Shown piece by piece: positions 45,501 through 48,174 of a DNA stretch of 48,174 bases. The position numbers and the translations under genes are program-made. Where the stretch lies: assembly GCA_043777595.1 (NCBI GenBank), contig JAYWHT010000051.1, forward strand, positions 1-48,174. Direction: 5' to 3'. The notes under the pieces were generated by a model, which saw only the letters and a list, made by a program, of their open reading frames with translations, was not told where the DNA came from and made no database searches. Each line of letters begins with the position of its first letter. Positions within the stretch are counted from its first letter, which is position 1. The DNA is from JAYVJH01 sp043777595 (GTDB lineage: Bacteria > Bacteroidota > Bacteroidia > Cytophagales > Spirosomataceae).

Positions 45501-47884
45501 CAACAAACGGCTTGGCTTCTGGAATGTCTGCCAATGGGTTTTATTATTATGAACTCAAAAACACCGTCTTTGGCTGTACAGATACAATAGAGGTAAGACG
45601 CTCTACTGTAACACTGACGGCCTACATAACCCAACCAACTTGTAAAAACAATACACCACAAGACGATGGTATCGTAGGTTTGACATTGTACACATCGGGG
45701 GCAAAGTACGCTCTCAATGCCAATCCTGCCGCCTTGCCAACTACCGCCGTTGGTCTGCCAGCAGTGCCGGCCAGTGGTATTTTATCCAATAATATCTCAA
45801 ATGCATTTGACAATGTAACAGTACGGCTGTTTCACCCTACGTCGGGTTGTTACAGAGATACAACTCTGACCGTCAAGTCGCCTACTTGTGGTGTGCCTTG
45901 TGTCAAACCCACATTTGCGGCCACACCGCAAAACGCATCTTGTAATGGTACTGTTGCCAAAAATGATGCCCAAATACTTGTAACAAGTGCCTCAAATGGT
46001 ATGACTTACAGCTATGGGACAGACTCTACCAAGTTTAGTTTTGCTACTTCGGTTGTCTATTCTGGTAGTGGTTTCAATATCGCAAACGTACCAAACCCGG
46101 CTGTGGCTACTACTTATTTTGTCAGAGTCTATAATGGTACAGCCAACTGCTTTTTGACAAAATCGGTGGTGTTAAGGCCAACAACCTGTACTGAGCCGTG
46201 CATCAAGCCAACATTTGTACTTACACCGCAGTCGGCAAGTTGTAATGGTACAGTGGCCAGCAACGATGCAAAGATATTGGTAACCAATGCCACGATTGAC
46301 ACACGCTATATTTTTGGCGCAGACAGTACGTTATTTTCTTATGCAGCCACAACAGATTTTATGGGCAGTGGCTTCACAGTTTCAAATATCGCTAATCCAC
46401 CTACAGCCAAAACATATTTTGTAAGAATCTATAGCAGTCTCACCTGTTTTACCACAAAATCAGTCATCATACAGCCCACAAACTGCTCGGCAGACTGTGT
46501 GAAGCCCTCGGCGTTTACGGCTACCGCTCTGTCGGCAACTTGTATTGGGTTGGTTGCGAAGTCTGATGCCAAAATAGCAGTTTCTGGAGTGTCTAATGGA
46601 CTTACTTACCGTGTAGGAACAGACAGCACAGGCTTCGCTTTTGTAGGTTCAACGGCTTATAGTGGCAATAGTTTTACAGTTTTAAATTTGCCAAATCCAG
46701 CCATGCCACAAGTCTATTTTGTGAGAGTTTACAACGGCAAGGCTGATTGCTACACTACTCAAAAAGTAACACTGTTACCAACCGACTGTAAAGAACCAAC
46801 TGGAAGCATTGGTGATTATGTTTGGAAAGACACCAACAATAACGGCAAACAAGACGAAATTGGAACTGGTGTAAAAAATATTCAGATAGAACTCTACCAA
46901 GCCGCTGGTAATGTAACAACAGGCGCAGCCATAGCCAAAGACACAACCGATGCCGATGGTAGGTACTTATTTACGGGTTTGCCGTTGGGCAATTATATCG
47001 TTAAGATTCTAAAAACGTCAATTCCAGTAGGTTGTACGCTATCTGACTCGACCAATAAAGGTACTGACGACAAAGACTCGGACTTTAAATCAAACGGTCT
47101 GTCGCCAGTTGTGAGCATTGACCCAACCGACCCAATGCTCAAAGACAACCTGACGATAGACGCTGCTTTGGCAGTTGTGAAGCTACCTACACCGATTGAT
47201 TTAGAATTGACCAAAAAACTATTGGGTGATTGTAAACATCAGATTGGCGATGAAGTAACGTTTGAAATTACAGTAAAAAATACCCACCCAGACGTTACCA
47301 CATTTGCAGATAGTATTGTAGTGTCAGACTCGTTGGCCGCTAACTTTACATTCATAAAGGCGGTAGCTACTCAGGGAACATACAACAACACAACGCACCT
47401 CTGGGGCATGATGAGCCTGGGCTATGGCGAGTCGGCGGTACTGACTATTACGGCCAAAATCAATAACCTGAATTTCTTTGAAGGGGGTTCTATTTGTAAC
47501 AGAGCGCAAATTCAAAAGGCTGCTGGTGTGGATATTGATTCAAAACCAGGCAACAATAATACAGCCGAAGACGATTATGCCATTGCCTGTGCCAGTGTAC
47601 CAATAAAACTATGCTCGGCACGACAAGACACAATAATCATTTCGGCACCTGCGGGTTTTAGTAGCTACCAGTGGTTTAGGAATGGTATAAAAATAACAGG
47701 TGCAACCAAAGCAACGCTCGAAGTAGGCCAAGCGGGCGACTATACCGTAGAAGCTGGCCAAGGTGGCTGTCTTACCAAAAACTGCTGCCCAGCTTATGTA
47801 ATGGACGAGTGTATATGCCCAGCCGAGATTTGTGTGCCGTTTACAATAAAACAAACAAAGCGAAAAGGCGTGCCAGTAAATTGA
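42590..47884 (+). CDS. Giant secreted SdrD_B/DUF11 repeat protein
   Basis: 1764 residues from ATG 42590 (MNFFTKQFFRL); the frame upstream has only TTG. A signal peptide ends near AQAQ (about 36). An SdrD_B-like domain follows (about 37-110, GTIFRDFDLNGIQ). A long region (about 120-590) of likely beta-propeller type comes next, then a second SdrD_B (IGNRVWFDCNRNGVQDG, about 625-730) and PKD/Ig-like segments with paired Cys. Three tandem repeats of 97-100 residues lie at about 1104-1400. A third SdrD_B (IGDYVWKDTNNNGKQDE), a DUF11 domain (about 1540-1640) and a Cys-rich tail (CPAEICVPFTIK) end the protein. Surface or extracellular structure or adhesion is likely. No type IX sorting domain is obvious. 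Terminator at 47908-47951. Confidence 0.85.
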   Translation: MNFFTKQFFRLSCTKVIQNVSVLLFLILIHSVAQAQVSGTIFRDFDLNGIQTAINPFEPGVAGTKVRIFVGASATPVIKTVDGSGNYSFSSTEAPKDSLIRIEFFNFPEALAPTSSAQGSTDVQFVKAPATGIKVGLISDDEFCRIGQGLSVATPCYVPGNALAGGSAGAGDAIVVFDYNASGQASPTNFYPTHLATAAEVGSTWSSSYQKETKKLLFGSVVRRHVGLGPLGTGGIYKIDLASATPLTSSYLDVKTLNINTGPDPHRDLLPSKLSRSNDSLTFHKAGKVGLAGVQFSRYQDTLYLINLYKRKMYRFPVAKPLIVPNPATARVDSFDIPNPNCSNGDFAPWSLKQRNGKYYLGVVCTAETSQDTNDLKAAVYEFSPKTNQFTNILEFSLNFKRDVADGSGPDCNKIDHWLPWTNTFPGTCNGQKNPANLVYPQPLFADIEFDDDGSMILGFADRLGLQAGQDQWGIAKSDTLHHYNGFMSGDTYRAQFANGVYTMENNGKSGNLSGCGVGKGEGIGGGEFFCDDEWRLFTGGVLGHGEVTNGGVFKVPGLQEVLVSAMDPIQTVYLSTGFRLFSTVDGVSNRAYSLFAQEPGTLGKSGGVGDLTGLCDPAAVEIGNRVWFDCNRNGVQDGNEPGIDDQTIELYDMSAGGAGTLTAKDTTMNGGQYYFNDKNVAGGLKRKNKYEIRMALNQKIPASLASKLKNSSKVVTLKDTFMVTAKQITGYQDPATRDSDGFYSTDSSQIKITVLTQQSGENDYKFDIGLMARSATCTKPNAGKDTASACKTTIKLKAATQDETWSFLSATLGGSVATIDQSGNVAGMLTSGIYRFLLASKTGGCKDTIAVTKNTYNVTPFADDSICVGQKITLGYQPSATTSYVWSTGATTPSISVSPKVTTDYSVTLTSSISKCSVSDTVKIVVGTKPNAGKDTVICATNAVQLKTPSATESWRYLSGPAAATTAKIATNGLASGMSANGFYYYELKNTVFGCTDTIEVRRSTVTLTAYITQPTCKNNTPQDDGIVGLTLYTSGAKYALNANPAALPTTAVGLPAVPASGILSNNISNAFDNVTVRLFHPTSGCYRDTTLTVKSPTCGVPCVKPTFAATPQNASCNGTVAKNDAQILVTSASNGMTYSYGTDSTKFSFATSVVYSGSGFNIANVPNPAVATTYFVRVYNGTANCFLTKSVVLRPTTCTEPCIKPTFVLTPQSASCNGTVASNDAKILVTNATIDTRYIFGADSTLFSYAATTDFMGSGFTVSNIANPPTAKTYFVRIYSSLTCFTTKSVIIQPTNCSADCVKPSAFTATALSATCIGLVAKSDAKIAVSGVSNGLTYRVGTDSTGFAFVGSTAYSGNSFTVLNLPNPAMPQVYFVRVYNGKADCYTTQKVTLLPTDCKEPTGSIGDYVWKDTNNNGKQDEIGTGVKNIQIELYQAAGNVTTGAAIAKDTTDADGRYLFTGLPLGNYIVKILKTSIPVGCTLSDSTNKGTDDKDSDFKSNGLSPVVSIDPTDPMLKDNLTIDAALAVVKLPTPIDLELTKKLLGDCKHQIGDEVTFEITVKNTHPDVTTFADSIVVSDSLAANFTFIKAVATQGTYNNTTHLWGMMSLGYGESAVLTITAKINNLNFFEGGSICNRAQIQKAAGVDIDSKPGNNNTAEDDYAIACASVPIKLCSARQDTIIISAPAGFSSYQWFRNGIKITGATKATLEVGQAGDYTVEAGQGGCLTKNCCPAYVMDECICPAEICVPFTIKQTKRKGVPVN
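45899..46798 (+). repeat. Three tandem coding repeats of 97-100 codons
   Basis: Units start at Cys codons 45899, 46199 and 46496 and end near 46798. Each begins C(V/I)KP, has SxSCNGTVA-like and YFVR(V/I)Y motifs and ends with a PT(T/N/D)C turn. DNA similarity between units is moderate, so the repeat is old. Confidence 0.85.
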
Positions 47885-47907
47885 CGTTAGTCGTTGAATT
47901 TAATAAT

Positions 47908-47951
47908 AAAGCTAAAAAGCGAACCACAATCTGGTTCGCTTTTTAGCTTTT
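47908..47951 (+). terminator. Intrinsic terminator after the giant protein gene
   Basis: 19-bp perfect stem (47908-47926 with 47932-47950), 5-nt loop CAATC. The stem itself holds an A-run and a T-run. Confidence 0.9.
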
Positions 47952-47964
47952 AGGTCAAAAAAAT

Positions 47965-48069
47965 AAGCACTTATTCAAAACCAATACGGTGTTTTAATTT
48001 TGATAACTTACTGATTAACAACATTGTATTTAACTCAAGACACTGTACCATATACTCGCAACTCCTTAA
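47965..48069 (+). repeat. 105-bp dispersed element, copy 2
   Basis: Pairs with 36077-36181 (minus) at 87 of 105 positions without gaps. Like copy 1 it lies directly downstream of a gene's 3' end and in the same orientation relative to that gene. Its last third keeps a period of seven (ATTTAAC, TCAAGAC, ACTGTAC, CATATAC, TCGCAAC). Confidence 0.85.
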
Positions 48070-48174
48070 ACGCTTCGGCGTATCAACGTACAATGTAGAA
48101 ATTAAGGCAAAAAACAGAATAATATTCGCCAAAACCCAACTTTTACATTTCTCAGTTTTTCTGTTTTATAGATC

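Larger units (their letters stand above)
47885..48174. other. Terminal intergenic region
   Basis: Holds the terminator 47908-47951 and copy 2 of the 105-bp element. The last 100 bp show no clear gene. A short open minus-strand frame from the window edge (about 23 codons, ending IL-F-C-F-L-P then stop) could be the tail of a leftward gene, but it is too short to call. Confidence 0.5.

Noticed and set aside
48085..48174. Minus-strand gene entering from the right edge
   Set aside because: Only about 23 codons are visible with no recognisable motif.

Overview
The window reads as a chromosomal segment of a Bacteroidota bacterium, most likely a Cytophagales/Spirosomataceae-type organism (inference from gene families, not from a marker gene). 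The grounds are a type III glutamine synthetase, an ABC-2 permease fused to an M1 aminopeptidase, a Pseudomonas-stutzeri-type L-rhamnose isomerase, SdrD_B/DUF11 surface-protein architecture, A-rich leaders without Shine-Dalgarno sequences, and upstream elements of the Bacteroidota form TTG-N20-22-TAnnTTTG. No rRNA, tRNA or CRISPR array was seen.

Layout. 1-1547: a minus-strand cluster holding a partial membrane protein, a decayed beta-propeller lipoprotein gene and a Crp/Fnr regulator, with two tandem Crp/Fnr-like palindromes just downstream of the regulator. 1548-5783: htpG, whose 3' end and terminator are partly duplicated, then a MaoC-type hydratase and L-rhamnose isomerase on the other strand. 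5898-17097: an ABC exporter ATPase with its permease-peptidase fusion, sppA, glnN (GSIII), an isopenicillin-N-synthase-like dioxygenase and chrA. 17125-21833: a small unknown protein and an Xre regulator on the minus strand, then a secreted PPC-like protein and a secreted caspase-like protease with a C-terminal SH3-like domain. 21946-24461: a secreted two-repeat protein, then pnuC, whose last 98 bp are repeated 866 bp away with a foreign-looking DUF6932-like nucleotidyltransferase plus small-protein pair between the copies. 24568-29493: ilvE, a histidine kinase/response regulator pair with an aminotransferase, and a retropepsin-like protease. 29529-36027: a SUI1/YciH factor, a DUF1080 protein, a periplasmic Ig-like protein, an M14 peptidase and a ROK kinase. 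36199-41936: pyk and priA, with an AT-rich restriction-modification pair between them. 42113-47884: an orphan transposase-type HTH protein and a 1764-residue secreted repeat protein.

Most genes are ordinary housekeeping, metabolism or envelope functions. The unusual content is small-scale. (1) Heptanucleotide (period-7) repeats occur at seven or more places, including one inside the M14 peptidase gene that leaves the frame open. (2) A cloverleaf-like palindromic repeat is read through in frame in the rhamnose isomerase gene. (3) A 105-bp dispersed element lies downstream of both pyk and the large surface protein gene. (4) The NTase module is flanked by direct repeats of the pnuC 3' end. (5) A restriction-modification pair abuts the priA stop codon. 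Items 1-3 suggest that miniature repeats are active in this genome; items 4-5 look like acquired modules placed at gene 3' ends.
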